Positions 1-12,574 of a stretch of 64,000 nt of DNA are shown here, one piece after another. The notes under the pieces were generated by a model that made no database searches, was not told where the DNA came from, and saw nothing but the letters and a program-made list of their open reading frames with translations. A program made the position numbers and the translations under genes. Source of the DNA: Homalodisca vitripennis (lineage: Eukaryota > Arthropoda > Insecta > Hemiptera > Cicadellidae); NCBI RefSeq assembly GCF_021130785.1, contig NW_025778873.1, positions 1 to 64,000 of the forward strand. The letters run 5' to 3'. How positions within the stretch are numbered: position 1 is the first letter of the stretch; each line of letters starts with the position of its first letter.

Positions 1-900
1 ATGAGTTACTTGCATGAGAATGTTTACACTTCTACAAATTGTTTATTGAGTTTATTTCTAGGACTGGGAAATTCCTACCGTATTCATGAAATCCCATTTT
101 TGCTTTTTAAAGAAAAGCTAGAAAACTTTTGATTTGTGCTATTGTTAACCCGTGTACCCAAACGTGCAGGGTGAGTTGGTTTACAATTTTCTTCAAAAGA
201 CAGCAACATTTATTTATATTTACATACTAGTTATGTAATTATTTGTATGGTTTTTTTATCCTTCTCTTTTGAATTTTTACAGTTTTTTTTTATTACGAGT
301 GGCTACAGTAAAATAAATTCCACCTTCAACTTGTCAATAGTTTTTCTAATCTAATGGTTTTAGTATAGATTTTTGTTTTATATGCCAATAACGTAATCGG
401 TAGTTTGTTAGTGGACTGTTCTTTATATTTTAAAACTGGGTTAAATTAGGATAGTATGGTTAAGTAGATCCTAAGCATGTTTTTCTCACCTTCAGCAAAC
501 GAATTGCATTTTATACTCCACCATCCTTTTCGTTCTTTCAATATGTACTTAATAAAATGATAAACTCCCACACTACATACATTGTTGAGTAAAGAGATCT
601 GGTAAATTTATGAAAAATAGGCAGATAAACTATTGAGGCATTACTATGCACACATTTCTTCAGTAACGGTAAACAACATTTATGAGTGATTGATTACATT
701 TAGATACAGAGAAAATCTGTACAATACAAAAAAAATGCCCTTTTATTATTTTATGAAATTTTATTGCAGTATGTTTAGTCTTAATTATATAAACCAATTG
801 AGGCCTTTTTTGTACACTATGAATTGAATTGTTTAAGATAAGGTTTTAAAAATGTACATTATATCATGGGTATAACAAGGAAGTATGTGGGATCTTCCAG
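1..900. other. AT-rich non-coding stretch
   Basis: No ORF, RNA gene or repeat module is recognised here. The stretch is AT-rich, with short T runs and stops in all frames. It ends at a possible splice acceptor (ATCTTCCAG, ending at 900). Confidence 0.5.
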
Positions 901-1124
901 AATTTCGTGATCAAGGCAATTTTGGCACTGACTTAGAATTTACTCCTGAAAACTGGAGTCTGTATCTGTCGGAAGGGATGCAAAAAATAGTTGTCAACGA
1001 AGACGTTAAAACCGAATTCCGAGTCTGTTTAAGACCATAGACACCTACAGAAGAGTTCTGACTGGTATTCCAATTGCCAAAAAAACTCTAGTGAAGTGGT
1101 GTCTGGCATATGAAGACAACTTCG
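901..1124 (+). pseudogene. candidate exon or gene remnant with a frameshift
   Basis: This block has clearly more coding-like composition than its surroundings and lies between an acceptor-like AG (899-900) and a perfect donor, GTAAGT at 1125-1130. The frame starting at 903 is open for about 45 codons, containing a stretch rich in Asp/Glu and aromatic residues (for example ENWSLYLSEGMQKIVV). It then meets TAG near 1040. From about 1029 the next frame is open up to the donor and reads KTIDTYRRVLTGIPIAKK and onward. One frameshift therefore separates two plausible halves. I do not recognise the family. It may be an exon of a host gene with an assembly indel, a decayed gene, or an old transposon fragment. 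The splice signals are seen; expression is not shown. Confidence 0.35.
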
Positions 1125-1130
1125 GTAAGT

Positions 1131-2094
1131 TTGGCAGTCCTATACTATGTAAAACTATAACCTCCCGAGCGTTTTATATAACTTCTCCTCTCCTATTTAT
1201 AAATTCTTGTAATTTAGTCTTCTTTGTAATTGTGCCCATGACATCTCCTATACTAGTCCGAACGATTTAGCGTATTCAGCTTTGTAACATTAATTCTTAA
1301 ATGATTTTTTTCAATAATTTTTTTTAAGATTTTGTAAAATGGCCAGGTTTTAACTGCGTGGTGAATTGTAAGATTGTACCTTAAAAGAGTAATTATATAA
1401 TTTTTTAACATTTTTACGACAACCTTCATGTTTCATTTACATTATTTATTCTTTAACTGAAATAAACACATGTACTAAACGGTTTATAATTAAATAAATG
1501 ATATATAAATGTGCTTTTTAAATTATATCGACAATGATTTATAAAACAAAAACAATCAATATATCTTATATACACGTATAGAGTTATTACCATTACAATG
1601 ATATAGCTTTTACCTTTAAAAAGATTAACCTATGCTATGTTACAACATCCCTGCTACATCTAATACAAACCTGGCCTTCCGTGTGAACGAAGCTTTCAAG
1701 ATTCAGAGTCAAACGTGTGATGATCCGTATTTGTGTACTATTATTTTTTATAAGATTTAAGAGAAATATTTTAAAGTTTATAACTGTATTCTAGATGGTT
1801 TTAACTAGATATACCAAAGCAGTTTTTTTTTAATCTATGTAAAGTGTTATAGTTGCAAATAGACAAATTATTTAGCAATACAGTAAAATTTTATATTTAA
1901 AAGTGTCTCCTGTATACAATATCTCAACTATGGTGTTTTAGGACAAAAGTATAACGTTGGACAAACATAAAATTTAAAAATCATGTTAAAATTACTTTAC
2001 TTTTTAATTTTGAATTAAAACTGCCCTATTGGAATACATATTTTAAATTTAAATTTTTTGTTTTATATCTGATTAAATAATTATGGTACTTTTT
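1131..2094. other. AT-rich non-coding stretch
   Basis: Very AT-rich. There are no convincing ORFs and no repeat modules that I can match elsewhere in the window. Confidence 0.45.
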
Positions 2095-3640
2095 TCTCAT
2101 AGGCTATGCCCGTTAGGGACGTTTACCAAGTAATCTTTAAAATTTTTCTTATTGAAATTTTGCGGTAATTAATTATTTTATTTTATCTTTTATTGTATTT
2201 ACAGGTTATGATCTCTATAAACGTATATGTATATTGGGCAACTACTGTAGCTGTAATGTCAACGAGTAAGTTACGATAAATCAAATATTACTAGACCAGA
2301 CCGAAATATATTCAACAGTGTGTACTCTAGAACCATTTTACAGAGGACTCCCATATTAAACTTTTTTGGTTAAGTCAAATGTTTTATGGTGCAGTGATTT
2401 CAAAATTTGATAATCGTAATGGCCATAGGCATGAAGACCAGGTCCAGGACCAGGATCAGGCAGGAATCACATGGATGAGTTACTTTTGTAAATTAGAAAT
2501 CGCAATTTCTCCACTATCTCTTGCTACCCAAACCAGTTTTAGTAACTATTAATCACAGTAATAGATATGGGAAAATGTGTAATAATTACGCGGTTTTACA
2601 AAGCAAATTGAATTTTTATATTGTATTTATTATTGTGTTATTATGTAATTTTTTTTTTTACTCCAATAAAATTTTTTTTTTAACTAACCTAGTGTTTTGA
2701 GCTGTTTTATTCCTCTCTGTACCCAAAGCGCACAGGAAGAATCTGTATTTAATGTACCTGTCAATCATCATTACATATTAATAATTTATTAATCAATTTT
2801 ATGTAGTTGATATAATATATGTTTATGAAAAGTATTTTGTAACTTGTATTTTGCAACAAATTTTCTGACATATTTAAGTATGTAAATTATAGAAATTGAG
2901 TTAAAAAAGGTGTATGCTAGCTGACTATGATTGAAATGTCTATCTAAGATTATGTTTAATTGTTAAAATTCAATAAATTAAAACATATTGTTCGGAGATT
3001 ATAAGAGAAATATGGTCTTTATTTGTAAAAACTATTCAATTATTTTCTTAAATTAACACCAGAGTTCTATTATGTACTAAAATAAAAAAGAAATGGGAAT
3101 TTCAATTTACATAGTAATTGAAACGTCGTTTTAGATTGCAATGTCACTTAAAATATTAAATGTATCTCTGTAAAAAATTATAAATTAACTTGTGTTTCAC
3201 CTTATATTTAAGGTGGTTCAGTTTCATCCTAACCAATAACGTTAGTTAAATTGTATAAGATATTTCATATGAAAAATTTACCAATGCGGTAAGTAAACAA
3301 GAACAAATAAGACCTGGTACTTTGTTAAAAATTACGGATTTTCAAAACGTTTCAATGCCTTTTCATTATCCTTAACATACTTAATCCAGTTTTCTTAAAC
3401 GTCTGTCACCCTTATCGTCCAGCTATGACGGGGTCTTAGCGTCTTTACTTTCCAGAACAAAGTTCCTTTGTAAAGCAGACATGTTTATTTTGAAAATATC
3501 ATATTTTTTGTACAAGTCTATTTACTCAGTACTTTATTTTAGACGTGCCATGTCTGTGAACATGTGTATTTTAAATTGCTTACTTTAGTGCAACACAGGA
3601 ATATTACTAGTAAGTAGTGTCTTGGATTAAAAAATGGCAC
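2095..3640 (+). repeat. GGACCA-core dispersed repeat, copy 1
   Basis: Modules run in the order seen in other forward copies. A lead module (GCCCGTTAGGGACGTTTACC) lies near 2108 and the GGACCA core at 2435-2460, followed by ATGGATGAGTTACTT near 2471. A TGTACCC..AAGCG.ACAGG module sits at 2690-2750 and GTATGCTAGCTGACTATGAT near 2910. An ACACCAGAG module is near 3057, and a 'TTCATCCTAACCA' module runs 3220-3410. The same order recurs at 30.0-31.3 kb. No ORF spans the copy, so it looks non-autonomous or decayed. The ends are not defined. Confidence 0.6.
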
Positions 3641-4654
3641 AATAATGAGTTGCATATTTTTAATTTAAAAAGCGATGAACTTTATGATATCATTGGCAGT
3701 AGATAAAACAATAATGAATAATAATTTTTACCAATAAACATAATATAAGCATATTTATTGCTGGATTTTGTATTATATTAATCAGAGGTGGGTCATAATT
3801 ATCCTGTCATTCCAAGAGAAGTATAAAAAACTTATTTTTAAATATTTTTGTCAATATTTTTATATTATTTAATGCAGTTCTTTTAGTGAAACTGATAAAG
3901 TAATTTAAGTGAATTGGTATAAAAAGATCATCGTTTGTTTAGCATTAACTCCTTAAATTTTTCACGCTTTTCTACAGTTGTGATAATTGTTTTATTAAAT
4001 TTCTATATTTTAGATTCACAGTTATTTATTAATTTCCCGGTCTGTTGGGGGGTTTTCCTTAAATTTCCATTGATTTGCTTTATATATTGAAATTAATAAA
4101 TTGAATATTATTGTATCATTTAACTCAGGTGATAATATAATGGTTGAAATAAAAGCAATGGAAGCTAAATGTGTCTTAAATGAATAACGCATTAATATAA
4201 AATTAATAGACTTTATAATATGCAAACCTAACATATACATTTTTATTTAATAGGTACTTAATTTCTAAGTTCAAAATAGAATGAATTATTTTCTGTTTCG
4301 TCGTGAAATCTTTTGTTCAAAATGGCAATGAAATATAAATAAATATTAAATAGCGATGCAAATTAAACTGTTTCCTTTAAAAACGTTACTATATTGAAAA
4401 TTATTAAATTTCTTATTCCAAATCTTTTTGTTCAATAGAACCGAACCTTAAATATTATATTTGTTCAATCTGTACTTTACTAGTTTCTCGGTACTCATTA
4501 TGTAATTTGAAGTAATTAAATGATTCTATTCAAAACTTTGATAAAAGTATAATTAAATGTATAAAAGTGCTTTCCTACTTAAACTTTGAATTAGAGCTAC
4601 TCTATAGGAATACATATTCTAAGTGTTTCCTGTTGTTTTATATCTGAATAGCTA
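3641..4654. other. AT-rich non-coding stretch
   Basis: No gene is seen. The 72-codon minus-strand frame at 4022-4240 has biased, low-complexity composition and no family resemblance. Confidence 0.4.
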
Positions 4655-5045
4655 TTTACAGCGGCTTCGCACATTTTTGCTAAGCTTTGTCTGTATATGT
4701 GCATTACTGGTGCAAGTGAATTAATTATAATTCAAACGTCGATATAGAGTTTGCTTTGTTGCCACGATCAAGAAAGTCCATGTATGTTTATAGCTATTGT
4801 ACACGTGCATGCACTTCATTATAAAATGGTCGAGCTTTAAGATCAACAAGAAACTTATCTTAAAGGCAATGTACATATTAAGTTAGCGCCTTCAATTATT
4901 GTTTGCCTATTTATCAACGTAACTATCTCGTAATTGCAGTTTATAATATGCAGGCGCTTCGAAATCGTTTATCTTTTGCAGCGCCGCCGCCTGCTGGAGA
5001 GTTACATCATTGGCATAGCATATAAACCTTCACCATGTAAGAAAT
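4655..5045. repeat. possible RTE-like LINE 3' fragment
   Basis: The segment around 4655-4700 and the GC-richer piece at 4975-5040 (GCAGCGCCGCCGCCTGC followed by TTACATCATTGGCATAGCAT and an AACCTTCACC end) resemble tail sequences I associate with arthropod RTE-type elements. No reverse transcriptase frame is present. This is weak pattern recognition. Confidence 0.25.
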
Positions 5046-5069
5046 ATACACATACAAATTTTCATAAAG

Positions 5070-5094
5070 ACACACACACACACAAACACATATA
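5070..5094. repeat. short (AC)n microsatellite
   Basis: An imperfect run of AC dinucleotides directly follows the fragment above. Confidence 0.7.
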
Positions 5095-5919
5095 TTTCTC
5101 TTCCATAGTACAATGAAAGGAGATGGGAATTTAAAGTTATATAGTAATGGAAATGTATTATTAAATTCCGATGGCTTTTAGAATATAAAATTGGTCTCGA
5201 TAACAAATAATAATTTAATTTGTTTGTCATGACAAAATATAATAAATCAGTATGTATGTTGAACTTGTAAATCGAGAGCAAACACTGGTTGAGGTTAACC
5301 ATTTTCATAATGCCTTATTAAGCATTTCGTAAACAACATAATTAAATAACAGTATCAATCAATCTCAGTACGCGTCATAGAATTTTAATTTTAATTTATT
5401 ATACATTACAAGTTAGTACTTATGGTAGTTTAGATTCATCCTAACCATTAAAGTTACAAAAAAGTATCAAATATATGATTAAATGAAAATAACTATTGCC
5501 GTAAACAAGTAAAAATAAGACCCGATACTTTGCAAAAAGTTGAATTTTGTTAAAACTTTTCAGAGCCTTTACATTATTCTTAACATAGTTGATACAGATT
5601 TCTTAAACAACTGTATAGTCTGCCTTTTAACTCTCTCTTAAAAAAGAGCTTATTTAACTCTCGCACATAATTATAAAAATAATAATAATTTTTGAGAACA
5701 TGTTTTGAGAACAACCTTACCATTTGCTTGTTTGAGCTAAATTTTAAGATCTTGTTTTTTTTTCAAGAAGCTGGTGTTTAATTTTCTATGAGTTGTATGA
5801 TGCGATACCTGCAGTAGTGTATTCTCTTCCTTTTCAAGACTTCCTATTATCCATGATAAAATAAGTACATGGATTCTTTAATTACACCAAGGAAGAATTA
5901 TTCTAGATATTATCCTTAA
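5095..5919 (+). repeat. GGACCA-core family, partial copy (3' modules only)
   Basis: It carries three downstream modules of the family. The 'TAGTAATGGAAA' module is near 5140. 'TTCATCCTAACCATTAAAGTT' lies near 5434 and runs to 5610. 'GCGATACCTGCAGTAGTGTATTCTCTTCC' type sequence lies at 5801-5900 and is closely matched at 28675-28790. The core and upstream modules are missing. A Harbinger element is inserted at its distal end, so this repeat is older than that insertion. Confidence 0.5.
5917..5919. other. target site duplication TAA (left)
   Basis: TAA immediately precedes the left TIR, and the same three bases follow the right TIR at 7571-7573. A 3-bp TWA duplication is diagnostic of the PIF/Harbinger superfamily. 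Confidence 0.75.
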
Positions 5920-5949
5920 AGCTACGTTTTCCTAGCTCCGCGACTGGGC
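5920..5949 (+). repeat. Harbinger left terminal inverted repeat
   Basis: Starts AGCTACGTTTTCCTAGCTCC. It pairs with the complement of 7541-7570, with the first 25 bases identical. Confidence 0.85.
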
Positions 5950-6319
5950 TTTTTGCGCAGCGTGCTCCGTGCTCCGTAACTGACGAAACCACCGGTTCTC
6001 TGAAAACCAATGGAGGTGTCTTCCTAGCTACGCGCTGCGTGGCCTTTGCTGCGCGACTGGGAGCACTGCCTCGAGAGCAGTCAATCACGCACCGCGCAGC
6101 AGGGCTGACGACTGTGTGTATATTATTATTATGTACACTTTCATGTTAACTCGAACAAATTTAGATGAATCAAATTAATGCTTATAGTGAACAGATGAGA
6201 TAATGTACACGTTCTACTGATGGTAATACAAATCTTTAAATTTGGCGTTTTTAAACCTGAGGTAGTGAACATTAAAATAAATAAACTCTTATCCCCTTAA
6301 TTACTAAGCTACAAAGTTT

Positions 6320-7400
6320 GCTCACATTACAAAGGTTTTTTTCTGATACGGAGCTTTTATTTTATTTGAGTAGTAAGCTCCATTAAAGTAATTAGTAAAA
6401 CTGCTTCTTACTTTAAACCCTTCTGCTTTAGCGTAGCCTCCGACATAAGCCAAAGGCATCATGTTTTGTGTAGGAAGTTCGTGCTGCGGAAGAGTCACTT
6501 GTCCTTTTGGGTTTGCGTGCAATAAAGTCATCCCTGATCCAGTTATGAAGACAGCAACTTACGATTATGACTAAGTCGACTGTTTTTGGTTTCAAGTTTA
6601 TTGGTGTGAAAAAAATTCTGAAAATGAGACACAAAATACAAAATGCATTTTCAGTTACTCTTCCAGCACGGCAAGTGGCGTAGTTAAAGTGTCGTTTATG
6701 AACATCTGCGATTGCTTGTTTGTGCGTGTAGGGTTTCATGACATGATTGCCCAGTGCTTCTTCTCCTACTGCAACAAATGGTAGCTTAATTTCAGAAGAA
6801 GGTAGGTTTTCAGGAGGTGGGAAAATAGTTCCTTCTTGAATCAATTTCCACATTTTAGACTTTTTTTTAAGATTCCAGCATCTCCTTCTAGCCGTATTCT
6901 CCGACATTGGTCAGTACAAATTTGCAGTTTGCGTTAGCCATAGCAAACAATGCAATGGAGAAAAAGTTCTTAAAATTGTGAAAAAGGGATCCTGAATCAG
7001 CTGGTGCAACTATCCTTACGTGTTTTCCATCTATTGCAGATATAAAATTTCGGAAATCTCAGTTGACCCAGAATTCTTCGGCTTTCTGTTTTCAATCAAT
7101 CTCCGATGGTGGTGGCAAATGCACATGTTCTATTTTGTCCTTGACAACTGTCAAAGCGTCTGGGACAAAATTTGATATTGTAGACGCAGAAATTCTGTAT
7201 TGGAAAGCCAATGATCGGTATGATTCTCCCGTAGCCTGAAACCTGAAAAAATAGAATTGTATACAATTTTATAAAAGAGTAACAGCAATGTCGACATCCT
7301 TGTCCATTTCCTCGTCTGCGAAGAGCAATAACTTTGCAAAAACATTCCTTTTCCGGTCCATATCAATGAAAACTGAACATTTCTTCAAAATATGAAACTG
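6320..7400 (-). pseudogene. Harbinger (HARBI1-like) transposase pseudogene
   Basis: The reading runs from about 7400 down to about 6320. A possible 5' exon (7270-7380, rich in Asp/Glu) is followed by an intron-like T-rich acceptor near 7240. Next comes a frame with the DGKH motif (first catalytic Asp at 7029-7031). A second frame, open for 159 codons (6428-6907), holds PFVAVGEEAL, MKPYTH, VTENAFCIL (catalytic Glu at 6650-6652) and CCLHNWIR. These are standard DDE_Tnp_4 landmarks of PIF/Harbinger transposases. Stops near 7110 and 6890, plus a frame change between the two halves, show inactivation. At the place where relatives usually have Gly-Asp (VGDEAF type), this copy has Gly-Glu (6761-6763), so the second catalytic Asp is probably lost. 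Superfamily assignment is firm; exact exon limits are not. Confidence 0.8.
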
Positions 7401-7540
7401 GACGAGGAGAGAGTTTAAGTCGCGCGTTACGCTGCGTAAAATGACAAATCCCAGGAAAACACATTTGCGCTGCGCAGTATTTAAGTGTGCTTCAACTAAC
7501 CACGCGGCGCACTTGGCCTTAATTACGTAGCACGGAGCAA

Positions 7541-7570
7541 GCCCTGTCGCGGAGCTAGGAAAACGTAGCT
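7541..7570 (-). repeat. Harbinger right terminal inverted repeat
   Basis: Complement of the left end. The element stops at 7570, just before TAA. Confidence 0.85.
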
Positions 7571-7573
7571 TAA

Positions 7574-8693
7574 ATCCTTGCTAATGATCAAAATCATTAC
7601 AACTACTTATTTTAAGTTACTTATAAGTGGAATTCTGCCAAATAAGACTTATAAATATCACTTTAAAATATTAAAATAAAATTATGTCTTACCACGTTGC
7701 TACCAAAATAGAGTAATAGTGAATTTAATGATATCTTGGGGAGTGGGCCTATTGGGTCCAATGTTATATGAAACTTTTCCTACAAACTTAATCATTTAGT
7801 AAAACTGTAAAATTGATTTAACAACCGTTAATGTTGGCTCACACACCGCGGCGTCGGCATCTTGGCTCGACATTGCAGCTGTAGTCGCAACAGGGAAGAT
7901 TAGAATTAAAGTTGGAGCAAAATCATTCTACTCGAAGTTGAACAAACATATTATCTTTGTTGCGTCGCATAAAAGTGCTAAACTGTAATAAGAAAAATGA
8001 AAATTTCACCTAAGCACAAAACGGGTGAGAAGGTAACCTGTAATTTTTTGTAACGGCTACAAAATTAAAAAGAGAAAACATTGCTATGCGTGCCAATTAT
8101 ATTATTATCATTTGGCCAAGAATTTAGTCCCTATAACATCGAAGAAAATGATACTTACTATTAATGAGTAACTGCGTTTCGAAAATGCATATAGTGTATA
8201 ATGCGACTAAATACTGGCAAAAGCTTATTCTGAACTGAATCATGGAAGACGATGTGGTTCCCCTCAGAGCAGATTCAGGAACAAATGTCCCAATGAATGC
8301 TGGAGAGCATAAGCATCAGTTAATAACAGGATACACTAACAGTTTACTCTAAGCAACTAAACAAAAATATATCTCATACAATTTACGTTAGAACCTTAGA
8401 AATTCGCAGGAGTAGAACCCTACATCCGGATGTTTTAAAACATAAACATGGTTTAAGAGTTTTCGAATGATACCAAATATTTAGACAAATTAGTAGTTAT
8501 AGACACATAGAGGCACAGATCAAATTTAAGTGAATCCTTTAATATTATACATTTCATAATAGTAGCTTCAAAAAATAAATTGCAAAATGAAGTTAATTAT
8601 AAAATAAAATGAACATTTAATTATAATTCATAAGAAAGTAATTATTTGCAGGATAATACAGATATTATTACCCACTGAAAAATGCTCCTGGAC

Positions 8694-8694
<1 letters not shown>
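7574..8694. other. non-coding stretch
   Basis: No gene is identified. A short frame from 8242 (36 codons) is too small to support. A small GC-richer patch near 7845-7900 (ACCGCGGCGTCGGCATC) may be the end of an unrecognised element. Confidence 0.35.

Positions 8695-8736
<42 letters not shown>
8695..8736. repeat. (TA)n microsatellite
   Basis: About 21 uninterrupted TA dinucleotides. Confidence 0.95.
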
Positions 8737-8738
<2 letters not shown>

Positions 8739-10825
8739 AATGAAAAATTCCATTTTCTGGAAAGGTAAATTTTAACAAATTAGATTATTCTTTGCCCTAA
8801 TTCTCTGTGAAATGTTTTGCTTTGAGTAATTACTTTAGCCAACGAGTAAACCGAGTCAGTTAATTGGGTTGGATAGATAAAACATTACTCAGTGAGAACC
8901 CGGGCTGAAAGAGTAATCAAGCGGAGAGAGCTGATTGTTTAATTTCTTGTGCAAAACTGTCGTGCCAGCAGATTTGTTAGGTTTATCTCCTCGAGTTCAC
9001 AGTATTATATCACTTTGTGCTTAGGAAGATTTTAGTAGACCTTTAAATGAAAAGCCTTTGAAAAACATTGTATTGTTACTCGTCTGTTATATATTGTACT
9101 ACTGATTTAGATTGTTGAAAATGTCGATCATTTAACATCGAAAGAGACAAAAATATTTCAAAAAAGAAATAAAGACTTAAAAGGATGTCTCATACCCTAA
9201 GATATATGTTTCTTTTCGGGAATAAATTATAAAATTGAGTAGAAATATAATTTGTAAATTACTAACATGGTCTGAATATTTAACATTCACTACTAATTGA
9301 TATGAAATTACCTATTAATTACTATTACCATCACACTATACATTTGATATGGTAAAACCCAATAAACCCATTGTTAATTCTACTATTAAAGCCCTACTAA
9401 AGCTTTACTGAAAAAAATAAAAATAAAAATAATTAAAACTTTACACTAGACACAACGTTATTAGTATTAAATGATATAACACTATAATTTAGTTTACTGT
9501 TATGAAATTAGTGTTTATTCAAAGTTATTATGTCTACAAGCTATAAACTTTATACAAATTCAAACTTTTGTGTTATTTTTGTGACTGTGATTACAATGTT
9601 TTATATAAAAAAAGAGCAGCGACCTGAGTGTGACTTCCAATATACAAATAATGAGAAAGTAGGTCCAATTATAATTACTAGGAAAATTCAATAAATAATT
9701 AACAAAATTACTTTACTATTCAAAGAGGACGTTTTAAAACCCTTGATATTGCAGGTTGGCCATAAATATTGCAATGTTTTTTTTTAATCTTAAGTATAAA
9801 AAGTTAGGAATACGCCATACCAAACGTTGCCTTCTCCATGCAACTCAAACTGGTCTATGTTAAAGTTGAATTAAAAAATTCAATTCGATATTTAAATTTG
9901 CCTTATAAATGTCCTGCGTAGAGATATGCAAAACATAAATATATCAACCACCCCAATTATATGCTTCACTAACGTTCAGCCAATAATTTTGCGCGAGACT
10001 TAATTTATTTCTAAAGAAGCAGTAAAAAATATTAAATATATAATTGAAAATGTTGAGTATCTGTTTTTCGGGGGTGAAATAATTTTTATGTAAAATGTAC
10101 AAATAGACCTTTAATATAACATTCCTGACGGCAGTAAAAATTTACTTTGTATTTCACTGACTGTGATGCCAGATAATTTGATAAGAAGCACTAAAAGATT
10201 ACTTGATAGCTTTTCTCATAATCCTAGTAATACTCAGGTCAAATAAAAACTGAAAAAGATTACGACATGAAATTTTTAAAGTAAGTAAATGACAAAATAC
10301 TGGAGGCAATGCTATTTTGGTTTTTTTTTATTTAGAAAACAAATTAATGTCTCGAGGAATCTTTTTTGATAGCTAGTGATATTCTAAAACCATATTAGAG
10401 TTAATTTCAGTTCCGGATGTCTTAACCTTTAACCAATTACTCTAAAAATTGTACATATTTAACTCTAGTTTTATTTGGACATGATTACAAAGTTTTCGAA
10501 ATTTCCCTGAAATACGCGTGGATCCTTAAGGCATCATTAAAAATGTAATTATCTCATTGTTTTAGATTTCATGTGAAAAACTTACCCAAAAAATCAATTA
10601 TAAAACCTTAAAAGCGTTAATTGCAATAGTAATTATACTAACATTTTCTAAAAAATTAATATATCCCTTTTAAAAATAATTTCGGGAATCATAAGTAATT
10701 CAAAGCACCACAGTTTTTATAGATGGTTCGTTTTTTATGTTAATAAAACTATAAATAATATTAAAATTCAATTTTGAAGGAATTTCAATAAAACATTTTA
10801 GTCGTGGAAATAAATGGCCCGTAAT
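8737..10825. other. AT-rich non-coding stretch
   Basis: No ORF, RNA or recognisable element. Only simple A/T-rich sequence is seen. Confidence 0.45.
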
Positions 10826-10829
10826 ACCG

Positions 10830-11530
10830 CATTCAGATGAGCCACGGTTCACAGGTTAACGATACGCTTGAACTGACGTCTTCGAGATTTTAATGATGAA
10901 CTTCCTTCTGAAAAATCTGCAGAGGGCCACATTTAATGACTGCAGCAATTAAAATTATTTTAAGGGAAGGAGGTAACTTGGATAAATATGCAAATTAAAT
11001 TAGGTTTCCACTGTAATTAAACTACTTTATCTTATATTTTCAAGATGTAACAATTTTAAATTTGTAATTGCACTCTATAATTGGCAATTTGTAATTTTTA
11101 TGTTAGAAATTAAGTCTATTATTTCAGACGTGTTTAAGAGTAGGACTCGTAATGATCGATTAATATAGGAATAGTTTATTCATGGAGGTATTGTATTTAA
11201 CATTAATTAGTTTATTATAATTTAAAAAGAGAACGTGATGGCCTTGCAAAAATCATAAACAAAACATCAAGAGCTTTTCTGAAGTTTAAAATTAAGCGCT
11301 TAGCTAACTTGGCTTTTAACAACTCCACTCCATCACAACTACTTTTTCACATGATACGCTTTTACGAGACTACGATCAAGTTAAGATCCTTTGTATAGCA
11401 TTCAGCTCCAGTTCACCTTCCTTTTAGTGCAGCGTCTTAAACTGATGCAGACTGTTTGTTTTGAGCTTCTTCGTCGCCGATTCTTTTTGGATCTCTTCAA
11501 AATAACATTACAGGACACAGATTTCAGAGG
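10830..11530 (+). repeat. diverged third copy of the inverted-repeat arm family
   Basis: 10895-10960 (…GACTGCAGCAATTAAAATTATTTT) resembles 12850-12925 of the left arm. 11318-11390 (CACATGATACGCTTTTACGA) resembles 13745-13800. 11455-11525 (GTTTTGAGCTTCTTCGTCGCC) resembles 11763-11826. The copy is shorter and much more diverged than the two arms. It shows that the arm sequence belongs to a repeat family rather than being a unique duplication. Confidence 0.45.
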
Positions 11531-12496
11531 CTGCACTTAACTGTAGCTAAACTTAACATTAACGTTGAATCCATCTTTTCCACCATGGCTACTTTAAAAT
11601 ACTAGAAAATTTGGTAGCTCCAACGCGGTTTGGGATTGGGTCTTAAACATGGTAGGGCATTCTAATATGTACTTAATGAGATAATTCTAATACATCTTGA
11701 CCTATATCGCACTCTATTTTGTAGTCTAGGGGTCTTAGATGTGCAAATGGCGCAAAGAGTTCGTTTTGAGCTTCTTGCCGCCGACATTTTTGGATCTCTT
11801 TAGACGAACATGTCTACAGATTCCAACAGTCAAGTCTGTGACAGTGTCACACTGTATAGGAGATAAAGCCAGTATCCACATTGAATACATCAATTATTTT
11901 TATATCTAACATATATATAATTTGTAAACATATACTATGAAATCAGTCAAAAACCACTATGATTTCATACGTGTACGCAAGAGATAACAAATCTAATTTT
12001 TATTCAAATAAAGATGTGTTTACCCGATAATTCCATCTAGGATAAATATATATCCTGTACAGGCAATAAACTATACATTATACGTATGAGACAAAAATTA
12101 AAATATTAAAAATTAAATAGCATTTTAGATTTTATTGTAAGGAAATACTGTTTATATTTCCATTATAATAGCAAAAGAGATGTAACTGTTTAGTTGAATC
12201 CCATGGTCATAATAAGAAAAGGAGTTACACAAAAGTATCATGAGTTTATATAGTATCATAAAGTGAGATTTATTCATATTCCATACTGTATTCAACTGAA
12301 GAATAATTGTATCGGAATTACGGTATAGTTATGTCTCTATCGATACATTTATAAAATTGTGTTTTAGTGATTTAATCGCATTATTCTTTTCAAATAAGTT
12401 AGATCACGATGTAGGTTGATACATAGAAGGAAATTATTATTATTATAAGAAATTCAATATCCCTTCCTTGTAATCGGAATTCCGGTTATCCTATAT

Positions 12497-12515
12497 ACAC
12501 ACACACACACACACA

Positions 12516-12571
<56 letters not shown>
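12497..12571. repeat. (AC)n(AT)n microsatellite, left arm
   Basis: About 19 bp of AC are followed by about 53 bp of AT. The orthologous site in the right arm (40932-41158) is much longer. Confidence 0.95.

Positions 12572-12574
<3 letters not shown>

Larger units (their letters stand above)
5920..7570 (-). mobile_element. PIF/Harbinger DNA transposon, degraded
   Basis: The element is 1651 bp long. Its terminal inverted repeats (5920-5949 and 7541-7570) start AGCTACGTTTTCCTAGCTCC on each strand and match for about 25 bp before the first difference. A TAA duplication flanks it. Sub-terminal sequence is GC-rich with repeated GCTCCGTGCT and GCGCAGCG words at both ends. It holds a transposase pseudogene on the minus strand and no second (Myb-like) ORF that I can see. 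With several stops and frameshifts it cannot be autonomous. It inserted into an older GGACCA-core repeat copy. Confidence 0.85.

Noticed and set aside
6906..6908. Asn in TNVGEYG read as a lost catalytic Asp of the Harbinger transposase
   Set aside because: The DVGA-like position is not the usual second catalytic residue. The GEE at 6761-6763 is the better candidate.
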